DNA of 64,000 nucleotides, from assembly GCF_000626715.1 (NCBI RefSeq), contig NZ_AQRA01000003.1:434001-498000 (forward strand), read 5' to 3'. Every line of letters begins with the position of its first letter. Within the stretch, counting starts at the first letter, position 1. A model generated the notes under the pieces. The model was not told the DNA's origin, ran no database searches, and worked only from the letters and a program-made list of their open reading frames with translations. Below, one piece after another: positions 52,261 through 62,300 of the stretch. A program made the translations under genes and the position numbers. This DNA is from Aquimarina atlantica. Its GTDB lineage: Bacteria > Bacteroidota > Bacteroidia > Flavobacteriales > Flavobacteriaceae.

Positions 52261-52724
52261 TCTATATCATTAAGATTTATTCTCATCTCAATAAGATGCT
52301 TTTTAAAACCAACTTTTTCATAGGCTCGTATAGCTCTTGGGTTTTGATCATATACGGTAAGGCGTATTTCTTCTAGATTTTTACTTGCAAACCAATCGTA
52401 AAGGTATTTTATAATTTCTTGACTAACACCTTTTCCCCGATGTTCGTCTTTTACATACATAAAACCGATATAGCCTAATTGCTTTTGTTTAAAGAAGTTT
52501 TTTCGGTCACGTATTTGTCCGTAGCCGCTTCCAACAATTTCTCCTTCAATCTCGGCAACAACAACCTCTGTGTGATCAGATAATATATAATCCTTAACAC
52601 TATAATAGCTTATTTTTTTATCCTGTATTAATGTAGGATCCATTGGGCGCTCTGCCTCAATGATTTTTTGTTCAAAATCTAAAAGAATAGGTAGGTCTTC
52701 TATTGTAGCTGCTCTTATAGTCAT
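52257..52724 (-). CDS. GNAT-family N-acetyltransferase
   Basis: 155 residues. Acetyl-CoA-binding fold: EVVVAEIEGEIVGSGYGQIR, YIGFMYVKDEHRGKGVSQEI (motif A, RGKGVSQ pyrophosphate loop, about 107-115) and LEEIRLTVYDQNPRAIRAYEKVGFKK (motif B). Substrate unknown. Convergent with, and overlapping by 4 bp, the HxlR gene; 60 bp downstream of the monooxygenase gene on the same strand. Confidence 0.88.
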   Translation of the reverse strand: MTIRAATIEDLPILLDFEQKIIEAERPMDPTLIQDKKISYYSVKDYILSDHTEVVVAEIEGEIVGSGYGQIRDRKNFFKQKQLGYIGFMYVKDEHRGKGVSQEIIKYLYDWFASKNLEEIRLTVYDQNPRAIRAYEKVGFKKHLIEMRINLNDID

Positions 52725-52784
52725 ACTAGATTGTAATAAATTGCTTTTTTTGTTTCGAGCAAAAGATACATGTAATATTTAAAT

Positions 52785-53894
52785 CTACCAATTCGGGGTT
52801 TCGGCAAGGGGCCTGTAATCTTCGGTCCAGTTTTTTTCTCCTACTTTTTTTAATCCCAGTTTGGCAATCCAATAGGGTAATTTTGAAAGTTTTTCGCGTT
52901 TTTGATTGCGTGCTCTGGTCCAGTCTATACGATTACTCCTGTTTTTTGAAAATGTATAGGCCATAGTGCTCCAATCTTCATTTTTTAATAAGCCAGATAA
53001 TACAACGGCATCTTCGAGTGCCAAAGCACCACCTTGTGCCATAAAAGGAGGCATACCATGAGCGGCATCTCCTATAAGAACAACTCTACCGCTACCCATA
53101 ATGGGTAGTTTAGGAAGTTCTTCCAGATCATTCCAATAGGCATCATTAGGATTCCAGTCGTTAAGAATTTCAGGAACCGGAGAAGCAAATTTTTTAAAAG
53201 GCTCCATGTATTGTTTTTTGTCAAATGTTTTAAAACCTTTTGTTTTTCTGTTTACATAACAATATGCCGAATCCTTATCGATAGGGATGATGAGAAATTG
53301 CCCTACAGTACTTATAAATAAAGTCCAGGAATTGATGTCTCTTGGCTTTTTAATGATAAAACGACATACTTGTGCAGTTACTTTTCTTAATGGGATATCT
53401 CCCAAAATCAGGTTTCGGGTTTTAGAGTATAATCCGTCTGCACCGATAACCAGATCGCATTCTTCTTTAGACCCATTTGATAGTTCTATGGCTACAGAAT
53501 TTGGGTTTGCTTTTAGACTCTTAATAGTAGTGTTAAATGAAATGTCGATAGTATTTAATCCATCTATAAGAATGTCATGAAGTACATTTCTTTTTATGCC
53601 CAGGCATGGCTTTTCTCTTCCCCATATTTTTTCAAGATCCAAATCGAGTATTGCTTCTCCTTTGGCGTTCTTTATATTGCGATAATCTATAATAAATCCT
53701 TTCTCTCTTGCAGTAGTTGCAAGTCCTATTTTGTCTAAGGCAACAACTCCGTTAGAAGGTAAATATAATCCGGTTCCGGATATTTGCCATTCGGGCTGTT
53801 TTTCTATTAATTTAATGTCATATCCTTGATTTTGAAGTATTCTTGCTGTTGCAAGGCCGGCAATACCTCCTCCTGCAATTACTATTTTTTTCAT
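52785..53894 (-). CDS. FAD-dependent aromatic-ring-type monooxygenase
   Basis: 369 residues from the ATG at 53894 (MKKIVIAGGG); an earlier ATG at 53966 adds 24 residues upstream of the FAD motif. Group A flavin monooxygenase: IVIAGGGIAGLATARILQNQ (FAD, about 4-23), DLVIGADGLYSKTRNLI (DG motif, about 149-165), and VVLIGDAAHGMPPFMAQGGA (GD motif, about 274-293). It hydroxylates or otherwise oxygenates a small, perhaps aromatic, substrate with NAD(P)H; the substrate is unknown. Confidence 0.88.
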   Translation of the reverse strand: MKKIVIAGGGIAGLATARILQNQGYDIKLIEKQPEWQISGTGLYLPSNGVVALDKIGLATTAREKGFIIDYRNIKNAKGEAILDLDLEKIWGREKPCLGIKRNVLHDILIDGLNTIDISFNTTIKSLKANPNSVAIELSNGSKEECDLVIGADGLYSKTRNLILGDIPLRKVTAQVCRFIIKKPRDINSWTLFISTVGQFLIIPIDKDSAYCYVNRKTKGFKTFDKKQYMEPFKKFASPVPEILNDWNPNDAYWNDLEELPKLPIMGSGRVVLIGDAAHGMPPFMAQGGALALEDAVVLSGLLKNEDWSTMAYTFSKNRSNRIDWTRARNQKREKLSKLPYWIAKLGLKKVGEKNWTEDYRPLAETPNW

Positions 53895-53951
53895 ATTAAG
53901 TTGGTGTGTGATTTTGAGTAAATGTAGAGGTTTTAAGTGGTACACCCAAAC

Positions 53952-53979
53952 AAAAAAAAGTGCCAAATGGCACTTTTTT
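53952..53979. terminator. Intrinsic terminator of pruA
   Basis: AAAAAAGTGCC / GGCACTTTTTT stem with AAAT loop (53954-53964 with 53969-53979), 21 bp after the pruA stop. U-tract on both strands, but the monooxygenase gene is transcribed away from it. Confidence 0.9.
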
Positions 53980-54000
53980 ATATCTATAATTTGTTTCAGA

Positions 54001-55629
54001 TTATTCTCCTAAAAATGGATATCTGTAATCTGCAGGAGAAACAAATGTTTCCTTGATCATACGTGGTGACACCCAACGTAATAAGTTGAGGTATGAACCT
54101 GCTTTGTCATTTGTTCCCGAAGCTCTGGCTCCACCAAAAGGTTGTTGCCCAACAACAGCTCCTGTACATTTATCATTGATATAGAAGTTACCGGCACAGT
54201 TTTCTAATGCTTTAGTTGCTTCTGCAGCCGCATAGCGATCTGTAGAGAAAATTGCTCCTGTTAAAGCATACTCACTGGTTCCGTCAACCAATTTTAGAGT
54301 TTCACTCCATTGATTGTCATCGTATACATAAATAGTGATTACAGGTCCAAATAACTCTGTACACATCGTAGTGTATTTAGGATCTTGTGCAACAATTACA
54401 GTTGGCTCGATAAAATATCCTTTGGATTTATCATAATTACCACCAGCTATAATTTCTACATCAGCATCGGTCTTGGCTTGATCGATATATTTAGCTAGTT
54501 TGTCAAATGACCCTTCGTGTATCACCGCAGTAATAAAATTACTCATGTCTTCTGGTGATCCCATTTTAAAAGAATTAACATCTTCTATTATGTGTTTCTT
54601 TACATCTGGCCATAAACTTTTTGGAATATAAGCTCTGGATGCAGCACTACATTTTTGTCCTTGAAACTCAAATGCTCCACGAGAAATACCTGTTGCAACT
54701 TGTTTTGCATTTGCACTAGGGTGTGCCATAATAAAATCCTTACCACCAGTTTCTCCTACAATTCTTGGGTAAGTTTTATAATTATGAATGTTAGTTCCGA
54801 TTTTTGCCCAAATATCTTTAAATACATGTGTGCTTCCTGTAAAATGTATTCCTGCAAAATCAGGACTAGCTAATACAGTATCTGTAATCATTACAGGATC
54901 TCCATATACTACATTAATCACGCCATCTGGTACCCCAGCTTCTTTAAATATATCTACAATAACTTTTGCAGAATAGATCTGACTATCACTAGGTTTCCAT
55001 ACTACAGTATTTCCCATTAGTGCAGCACTGGCAGGAAGATTTCCTGAAATCGCAGTGAAGTTAAAAGGTGTAATTGCATACACAAACCCTTCTAATGGTC
55101 GGTACTCTAGTCTATTCCAGGCTGCAGATGTAGAATCTGGCTGATCTTCGTATATCTGAGTCATATATTCTACGTTAAAACGTAAAAAATCTATAAACTC
55201 ACATGCGGCATCAATTTCTGCCTGAAATATATTTTTAGACTGCGCAAGCATAGTAGCTGCATTAATCTTTGCACGGTATGGCCCTGCAATAAGTTCTGCG
55301 GCTCTTAAAAATACGGCAGCACGTTGTTCCCATGCCAAATCAGCCCATTGCTTTCTGGCTTCAAGTGCCGTATCAATTGCTTTTTGCACATGTTGCTTTT
55401 CTGCCTTGTGATAAGTCCCCAGATTATGCTGATGATCGTGTGGAGGCGACATAGTACCAGTGTCACCTGTTCTTATTTCTTCACCATTAATATATAAAGG
55501 TACGTCTACGGTAGTATTATACATTGCTGAATACGCTGCCAGAACTTCTTCTCTTTCCTGTGTTCCGGGAGCATATGACTTTACAGGTTCGTTTATTGCA
55601 GTAGGAACTTGAAAAAAACCTTTTCCCAT
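54001..55629 (-). CDS. pruA: L-glutamate gamma-semialdehyde dehydrogenase (delta-1-pyrroline-5-carboxylate dehydrogenase)
   Basis: 542 residues, the length of the single-domain eukaryotic-type P5C dehydrogenase rather than the fused PutA. Oxidises glutamate semialdehyde to glutamate with NAD+, second step of proline breakdown. Aldehyde dehydrogenase motifs: YAITPFNFTAISGNLPASAA (about 183-202), ETGGKDFIMAH (catalytic Glu, about 288) and FEFQGQKCSAASRAYIP (catalytic Cys, about 322). Single transcription unit with -7 element and terminator; no proline dehydrogenase gene is adjacent. Confidence 0.95.
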   Translation of the reverse strand: MGKGFFQVPTAINEPVKSYAPGTQEREEVLAAYSAMYNTTVDVPLYINGEEIRTGDTGTMSPPHDHQHNLGTYHKAEKQHVQKAIDTALEARKQWADLAWEQRAAVFLRAAELIAGPYRAKINAATMLAQSKNIFQAEIDAACEFIDFLRFNVEYMTQIYEDQPDSTSAAWNRLEYRPLEGFVYAITPFNFTAISGNLPASAALMGNTVVWKPSDSQIYSAKVIVDIFKEAGVPDGVINVVYGDPVMITDTVLASPDFAGIHFTGSTHVFKDIWAKIGTNIHNYKTYPRIVGETGGKDFIMAHPSANAKQVATGISRGAFEFQGQKCSAASRAYIPKSLWPDVKKHIIEDVNSFKMGSPEDMSNFITAVIHEGSFDKLAKYIDQAKTDADVEIIAGGNYDKSKGYFIEPTVIVAQDPKYTTMCTELFGPVITIYVYDDNQWSETLKLVDGTSEYALTGAIFSTDRYAAAEATKALENCAGNFYINDKCTGAVVGQQPFGGARASGTNDKAGSYLNLLRWVSPRMIKETFVSPADYRYPFLGE

Positions 55630-55936
55630 GATGTAATGTGTTAATTTAAATTAGTAAGATATATTTATCTAATGAATTCTGTTATTTAAGATAGCAAAGA
55701 TAGAAAATTATATAGGCTAAAATCTATTTTAACCTTTTATACCATAAAAATCTGTAAAATACTAGAATTCATGTTTTCTTCTTCATGTTTTCGGGGATGT
55801 ATTCATCTTTTGTTTTGCGGATTATTTTAGAATAATCATAGGGTGATACAAAGAGTTACTTCTTCATTTAACATCTAAAGATATAGAGTATATATTTTTT
55901 TTGTAAGTTGTGAGATATTTAGCCGACCCAAAATTT
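55630..55936. other. Intergenic region between divergent pruA and NRDE genes
   Basis: AT-rich, 307 bp. It contains the pruA -7 element. No promoter for the NRDE gene, repeat or RNA gene is recognised. A GTG at 55910 is an unlikely alternative start for the NRDE gene. Confidence 0.4.
55695..55702 (-). promoter_or_regulatory. Putative -7 element (TATCTTTG) of pruA
   Basis: Minus-strand TATCTTTG, about 66 bp before the pruA start, matches TAnnTTTG. Confidence 0.5.
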
Positions 55937-56653
55937 ATGTGTACAGTTACTTTAGTCCCAACTCAAGAAAATGATTTTATACTAACCTCTAATCGTGACG
56001 AGGCAGTAAATCGAAAAACACTATTTCCTGAATTTTATCAGGTAAATAAAACCAGGATGCTGTTTCCTAAAGACGCCGTGGCTGGAGGCACCTGGATTGG
56101 TATTAGTGATAAAAATACTATGATTTGCTTGCTTAATGGTGGATTCGAAATTCATGAAAGATCAGCTTCGTATAGACAGAGTAGAGGAGTTGTTGTGAGA
56201 GATTTATTAGGAGCAGACGATGTAGAGAAAGCAATTCATGAATATAATTATAAAGGGATAGAGCCTTTTACGATTGTAGCTGCAAATTGGCAATCTGATC
56301 TTTTGCTTTTTGAACTGGTATGGGATGGGCAACAAAAACATCTTAAGAGATTAGAAAAGAAAACTCATATATGGTCGTCTTCTACGCTGTATACCAAAGA
56401 TATGAAAGCGACACGTAAAAAATGGTTTGCGACTCATGAAAACCAGAATGTACTAACTCCGACGACACTTTTAGATTTTCATAAAAATGCAGGTGTAGGA
56501 GATAAGGATATTGATCTGCAAATAGATAGAGGATTCTTGAAAACCAGAAGCATTACTCAAGTTGTAAAAAATGAAGAAGAACTTTCTATGCGATATGAGA
56601 ATCTACAAAATAAAGAAATGAGCACTGTTGTTTTTGAAGCTATAACAGCTTAA
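55937..56653 (+). CDS. NRDE (TANGO2-like) family protein
   Basis: 238 residues from ATG 55937 so that the conserved Cys is residue 2 (MCTVTLVP), as in the family; a GTG at 55910 would add 9 residues. Marks: FILTSNRDEAVNR (the NRDE motif, about 15-27), AGGTWIGISDKNTMICLLNGG (about 50-70) and RSRGVVVRDLL-like text (YRQSRGVVVRDLLGAD). TANGO2-type proteins are Ntn-hydrolase-like, with roles proposed in heme or lipid handling; function here is unknown. The next gene follows at 25 bp, likely in the same unit. Confidence 0.88.
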   Translation: MCTVTLVPTQENDFILTSNRDEAVNRKTLFPEFYQVNKTRMLFPKDAVAGGTWIGISDKNTMICLLNGGFEIHERSASYRQSRGVVVRDLLGADDVEKAIHEYNYKGIEPFTIVAANWQSDLLLFELVWDGQQKHLKRLEKKTHIWSSSTLYTKDMKATRKKWFATHENQNVLTPTTLLDFHKNAGVGDKDIDLQIDRGFLKTRSITQVVKNEEELSMRYENLQNKEMSTVVFEAITA

Positions 56654-56678
56654 GAAAACTATCAAAATTTATTCAACA

Positions 56679-57671
56679 TTGAATTATACAGGTAAAATAA
56701 TTTCACTTGCTTATCCTGATACATTTGTAAAACACTCAGATGAACCTTCGACCAAAGTACTGTTGGCACTGGGATTAGGAAAGCATAGTTATATTAAAGC
56801 CGGGCACGCTGCTTTTGTACTTATTGAAAATGAAACTGGTCGAGCTGAATATTATGATTTTGGAAGATATATTACTCCGCAAGGCTATGGCAGGGTAAGA
56901 AGTGCCGTTACCGATGTAGAATTGGTTATTCCGTTTAAAGCTATTATTACGCCTGAGAAAAAATTAGGTAATGTAGAGGAATTTTTACTTTGGTTAGAAG
57001 CAAATCCTGATAAAACACATGGTGATGGTCGATTGGTTGCATCGGTATGTGACTATATTTATTACAAAGAGGCAAGAGATTATGTGTTGTCTGTTCAAGA
57101 GAAAGGAAGTATTCCTTATAAAGCCTTTGGGAAAGAAGGAAGTAATTGTTCTCGAATTGTTACCGATACGATTTTGGCAAGTACAGATTATACTAAAATC
57201 AGAAAACCATTATTACGTAATAAATTGTTTACACCCAGCCCTCTGGGGAATGTAGAAAAAGCAGCTATTGGTAATCCGATTTATCAAGTAGAGCAAGGGA
57301 GGTTGAATGAGTATCCAGGATCTGTTTTTAAAGAAAATCTCACTAATTATTTTGATAAAAATATACCAGAAACCAAACATAATCATACTGTGAGCCCGAA
57401 AGGAATTTTGAAAGATGCTCATTTTCTTTCTGGGACGGGTAGTAGTGCGTATTTTGTATTAAACAAATCTTTAGAAAAAGATCTATTCGAGATTAGGAGG
57501 TATACCGAATGTGGTAAAGAAGATTTTAAAGGGCTTTTTGCTGTAGTAGAGGGGTGTTTTGATATATTGAAACACTATAACTTTGTGTATGATTCTAATT
57601 GTAAGTACTGTCATGTAGAGCAAGACGGAAACAAGATCAGGTTCGAATTGGTAAAAAGAATTATTAATTAA
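56679..57671 (+). CDS. Conserved hypothetical protein, possibly permuted papain-like (NlpC/P60-like)
   Basis: 330 residues from a TTG start at 56679; there is no in-frame ATG between the upstream stop and this point. No signal peptide. The first half shows AGHAAFVLIENETGRAEYYD (His43) followed by GSNCSRIVTDTI (Cys157). An early His before a late Cys is the order found in circularly permuted NlpC/P60 and related papain-like proteins. The second half (about 180-330) has several Cys (ECGKEDF, CKYCHVEQD) and no recognised fold. It follows the NRDE gene at 25 bp. Its end overlaps the convergent apaG by 8 bp. Function is unknown; protease or amidase is inference only. Confidence 0.7.
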   Translation: MNYTGKIISLAYPDTFVKHSDEPSTKVLLALGLGKHSYIKAGHAAFVLIENETGRAEYYDFGRYITPQGYGRVRSAVTDVELVIPFKAIITPEKKLGNVEEFLLWLEANPDKTHGDGRLVASVCDYIYYKEARDYVLSVQEKGSIPYKAFGKEGSNCSRIVTDTILASTDYTKIRKPLLRNKLFTPSPLGNVEKAAIGNPIYQVEQGRLNEYPGSVFKENLTNYFDKNIPETKHNHTVSPKGILKDAHFLSGTGSSAYFVLNKSLEKDLFEIRRYTECGKEDFKGLFAVVEGCFDILKHYNFVYDSNCKYCHVEQDGNKIRFELVKRIIN

Positions 57672-58050
57672 GTGCAAAAGGTGCGCTTAATTTGAAGCCT
57701 GGAATCATGACTTTAAATTTTCTGGTAGATGTAAAATTAACCATATTGTAATGCCCTTTCATTGCTCCAAAAGGAGAACTTAGTAAACAACCACTATTAT
57801 ATGTATGAGACTCGCCAGGTTTTAAAACTGGCTTTTTACCAATTACACCTTCACCTTCTACAATTTCAGTATTATTTAAGGCATCTTTGATTTCCCAGAA
57901 ACGAGAAGTGAGTTGTACAGAGTCTTTACTTTGATTTTCTATCGTAATTCGATAACCAAAGGCAAAGTGAATCTTATAGTTCTTATAGAACGTACCTTCA
58001 AAAGTCGTATCCACCGAAATTTTTATTCCTCTGGTAATTTGCTGTACCAT
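57664..58050 (-). CDS. apaG: ApaG-domain protein
   Basis: 128 residues, normal length for ApaG, an immunoglobulin-like beta-sandwich linked to cobalt resistance and magnesium efflux in enterobacteria though the biochemistry is unsettled. Motifs: YRITIENQSKDSVQLTSRFW (about 32-51), VEGEGVIGKKPVLKPGESHTY (about 63-83), GCLLSSPFGAMKGHY (about 87-101). It lies 1 bp after the DUF3667 gene, same strand. Confidence 0.93.
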   Translation of the reverse strand: MVQQITRGIKISVDTTFEGTFYKNYKIHFAFGYRITIENQSKDSVQLTSRFWEIKDALNNTEIVEGEGVIGKKPVLKPGESHTYNSGCLLSSPFGAMKGHYNMVNFTSTRKFKVMIPGFKLSAPFALN

Positions 58051-58051
58051 A

Positions 58052-59206
58052 TCAAAATATAAACACAGATCCTATTATTGTTAATACAGAACCGATTCCT
58101 GCTAAGATAAAAAATAATACATTCACAAGCATAAATTTAACAATTGTTTTGATTCTTCCTTGGTTATAAAATTTTCTCATAGCTTTATATAGGTAAAATA
58201 AGAAAACCAGCATTGCGATTCCAAAAAGAGCATTAATGTTGGTGATTTTGGCAATCAAAATTGAAAAACCTATGATGATAAAAAACATGGTTTGAGTGTG
58301 AAATATGAATACAAGATGCTCCATATAGTTAAAAGGCCTTCTTATATATATGAGCCAAATGCTTAACGCAAAAAAGGGAAGAAAGAAGAATATGATGAAA
58401 GGCAATTTGTTAAATATAAACTCAAAGAATTCTTGTCCATAGTTTTCTTCTATCGATTTGGTTTTTAGAACTCTATGGTAGATATATTTGTTAAATTGAT
58501 TTCTTTCATGTTTTAGTTCTGATAAAGCTCTATAGGTAGATTTCTCTTCTGTTTTATCATAATAATCTTCATACATCGACCATAGTTTAAAGCCTCTTTT
58601 AAAAAAACCAATACTATCAATCTGTTCTTGAGAATAATAGGTGACTTCTTTTGGTTTGGTTAGGCTGTCATTTAGTAAAGGAAGTCCCTCTATTTTTGAA
58701 ATTCCTTCACTAATCTCTTTTTTGTCAGATTCAGAAATACCGTTAGTTGCTAATATTTGATCATTAAGTTTCTGCTTTAATGAATCATCCATTTTGATGC
58801 TTTTTTTGATTTCGGTAATAGCATCTTTTCCAACATTGACTTTGCCTTCAACTTCTGTTCTAAAACCATCAAAATCAATAAATAAACCGTTAATGATAAA
58901 AAAGATGATAGAGACACTAAGGTAAAAACGAAATGGATTTGCGTATTTTACTCTTTTACCTTGGGTATATTCTTTAGAGATTTTTCCAGGCTTAAAAAGT
59001 AATGCAATAATAGTATGTCTTAAGCGAGAATCATAAGAAAAGATACTGGCAAAAAACTCACTAAAAAAATCGTTAAGCGATAACCTTTTACTGGTATTAA
59101 TTTGTCCACAATTATGGCAATATCGATCAATAACATCTAGTGGCACACCACAGTTAAGACATTCGCTACCGCGATACTCTTTTAAGAATCTTCCCGTATC
59201 TTTCAT
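58052..59206 (-). CDS. DUF3667 membrane protein with N-terminal zinc ribbon
   Basis: 384 residues. A zinc-ribbon-like start with CLNCGVPL and YCHNCGQI (about 17-40, CxxC twice) precedes LSLNDFFSEFFASIF and YTQGKRVKYANPFRFYLSVS, both typical of DUF3667. Membrane spans lie at about 92-108, 268-287, 300-320, 330-345 and 360-380. A long charged loop (about 110-260) lies between the first and second. Function unknown. It ends 1 bp before apaG starts, so the two are co-transcribed. Confidence 0.88.
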   Translation of the reverse strand: MKDTGRFLKEYRGSECLNCGVPLDVIDRYCHNCGQINTSKRLSLNDFFSEFFASIFSYDSRLRHTIIALLFKPGKISKEYTQGKRVKYANPFRFYLSVSIIFFIINGLFIDFDGFRTEVEGKVNVGKDAITEIKKSIKMDDSLKQKLNDQILATNGISESDKKEISEGISKIEGLPLLNDSLTKPKEVTYYSQEQIDSIGFFKRGFKLWSMYEDYYDKTEEKSTYRALSELKHERNQFNKYIYHRVLKTKSIEENYGQEFFEFIFNKLPFIIFFFLPFFALSIWLIYIRRPFNYMEHLVFIFHTQTMFFIIIGFSILIAKITNINALFGIAMLVFLFYLYKAMRKFYNQGRIKTIVKFMLVNVLFFILAGIGSVLTIIGSVFIF

Positions 59207-59317
59207 TTTTGGTTGATAGTAGTTTTCTTACGAGGCTAAAAGTACTGATATTTTATTGTAACATAAAAGTTCTTAGTTTTTATCACCTCTTTATATATGA
59301 GACTATATGAAGAAGAT

Positions 59318-59374
59318 GGTTTAAAAAAATAAATAATCCCTTAAATTTTAAGGGATTATTTATTTTTTTAAACC
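59318..59374. terminator. 57-bp perfect palindrome, likely terminator of the sugar dehydrogenase gene
   Basis: 28-bp arms around a single central T at 59346, with no mismatch. Arms include GGTTTAAAAAAATAAATAAT followed by CCCTTAAA. It begins 12 bp after the stop of the 1300-residue gene on the minus strand. The inner AAATAATCCCTTAAA stem followed by a TTTTTTT tract works as a terminator in both directions. Confidence 0.8.
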
Positions 59375-59385
59375 TTTGATTTTTT

Positions 59386-62300
59386 TTATTTTAAAATAAG
59401 CTTTTTAGTTATAGTTTTAGTATCTGATTTAACCGATACAAAGTACATTCCAGATGGTAAATTGTTGAGTTCTATTTCATTTGCAGACATTTTACCGTGT
59501 CTTACAGTTTGACCTGCTTTATTAACGATTCTGTATGTAGATCCATTAAAATTGTTCATTTTGATGATGATAAAATCTTTTGCAGGAACTGGGTGAATAA
59601 CAATGTCGGAGCTTTCTAAATCTGTTTTTACATCTGTATTAAAGTTATGCATTGCAGTACTACCCACACAGAAGTTTTTAGTATCTACAGAAGTAAATGA
59701 TCCACCAGAAGCCAGTACTGCACCAGATGCACTATTGGTTAGTTCATAAGAACCGTTACCAACACTGCAGCAAATACCATCACCGTACGAATCTTTAAAT
59801 ACTAAGGTATAACATCCTGCATCCAGAGTTTTGGTTATATTAAGAGTAGAACCATCAGGTTGAGAAGGATATGTTCCTCCAGAATGTACTACTTGGTTGT
59901 TACTATCTTTAATCTCCCAGCTTGTTTCTTCAGGGTAGTTATCAAACGTAATACGCAGTTTTACATCATACGTAGCAGATGCTCCTGCAGTAGTTACATT
60001 AAGCGTATTACTAGCTGCAGATTCGTTTCCAGCCGCATCTTTAGCTTTTACCGTAAACTGGTATGCTGTATTAGCGGTTAATCCAGTAATATTTCTTGTA
60101 GTTGCAGTTACCGATCCAAGATTAGTAGATCCTTGATATACATCATATCCAGTTACACCAACATTATCGGTAGCAGCATTCCATGACAGGGTAAGGGTTG
60201 TTTGTGCCACATTAGAAGCTGCTAATCCAGTTGGAGCAGAAGGAGCTTGAGTATCGCCACCAGTTGATCCCCCGATCACTACTGTGTAATCTTCTACTTC
60301 ACCATAATTAAATGATTCACAAGGACCAGGAATAGTATTGTATCTCATAGATACTCTCATTCTTGTACTTCCGTCTTTTGCACTAGAAGGTACAGTAAAG
60401 CTACCACTTACTGGTGTTGTTTGTGAAGCCGCATTAGTCCATACTTGTTCTCCTGTATCGGCAAAATCTCCATCTTGATTATAATCGATCCATACACTAT
60501 ATCCTTCATTGTATTTGGTTCCGGTCCAAGTAGGAGTAATGGTAATGGTATTGGCATTTCCTTTAGAAAGGTTAGTAGATTCAGCAGTAAAATCGCTGTA
60601 TCCACCACTTGCTCCTGTTGATGTTTTATCGATAGTTCCTAATTTCACATTACTGATGTATTCATCGGCTACACTTTGGCCATTAGAATCACAGTAGTTA
60701 AGTTGTACATCTGTAGTTGTAAAGTTTACAGAAGCACTATAATTAGAAGTTGTTCCATCGGCACATTTACTTCTTACCTGTACTTCATAAGTAGTAGATG
60801 GGTTTAATCCAGAAATTACTTTAGAGGTTCCGTTTTCGGCAGAAGTTGTCCAGTTGTTTGTTCCTGTTTGTCTGTAGCGAAGGTCATAGGTTGCACTGGC
60901 TATAGCAGTCCATCCTATAGTAGCAGTGTTTGATCCCACAGCCGAAGAAGATACTCCAGTAGGCACTGTTGCTGTACAAGAAGTATCTGATGAGTTGCTC
61001 CATGAGGCAGTGTTTTTGGCATTTACGGCTCCTGCTTTAGAAAAATTACCTCCCACAAATATATCTTTTTTATCTGCAGAGAATGCAATGGAGTTTATAG
61101 TGATATCTACGCCAACATTAGTATTTGTTCCCAAAGCTTTCCATCCAGTATTGTCGCTCCATTGTGCAATGTTGTTTACGATCTTGTTGGTGTTCCCCTC
61201 TGAGGCTGTAGTAAAAGCCCCGGCAGCATATAAATGAGTTCCGTCATGAAGTAATGAACGAACATTATTGCTAACTCCATTACCTAGTTTTGACCAGCTT
61301 TTGGATGCAATGTTCCATTTGGCAATTCTATTTACGGTTGTATTTCCTGCAAGAGCAAAATTCCCACCAATATAGACAGCAGTTGAGGTAGTTGTTATAG
61401 CTTCAACAAAACCGCTAGTTCCATCTCCCAATGTTCCCCAATTAGATCCGTTCCATGTTGCAATTCGTTTGGCTGTATTACCTCCGGCTTCATCAAAATT
61501 ACCTCCAGCATATAGAGTTCCATCGCTCCCTATTGCTAAGGATCTAATTTCATTATTAGTTCCTGATTTTTGATTTGTTACATCTTTTAAGGCAGACCAT
61601 TGACTACCATCCCATTTAGCAATATTTCTTACGGTAGTTCCATTAATGGTTTTAAATACCCCACCAACAAAAACATTATTGTTGTTATCTATTTCTATTG
61701 CGGCAACTGTCCCGTCAATTCCAGCACCTAAAGCTGACCATTGTGACCCATTCCATACTGCAATGTTATTGGCATTAATTCCGCCAATTTCAGTAAAAAC
61801 TCCACCTGCATAAAGATTTCCGTTTGGAGCAATTTTTAATGTGTTAATACTACCATTTGCTCCACTACCCAAAGCAGACCAACCAGTATTTTTATTCCAT
61901 ACAGCAATATTATTTGCATTTATGTTTCCTGCTTTATTAAAATCACCTCCGTGGTATATATTTCCATTAGAATCTGATGTTATTGCTTGCACAACCCCAT
62001 TAATTCCTTGGTTTAAAGAGGTCCAAGATCCGATTCCATTTACCGAGGTACCGGGAGGTGAGGTATTTCCATCAACAAGTTTGTATATTTTGGCGTTGTT
62101 TCCATAACTACTAAAATATAATTCTCCTTCTGTATCCCTGCCAAAAGAAGAGATGTATAATCCATTGGTTTTAAATAATAATTCACTAGAAGCATTACCT
62201 GTAGAGGGGTTATAATTTAATGCCCAAACTCTACCACTTACATAATCACCAAAAATATATTTTGAATTGATATCAGGGTTTAGACTAGTAATTTTAGAGC

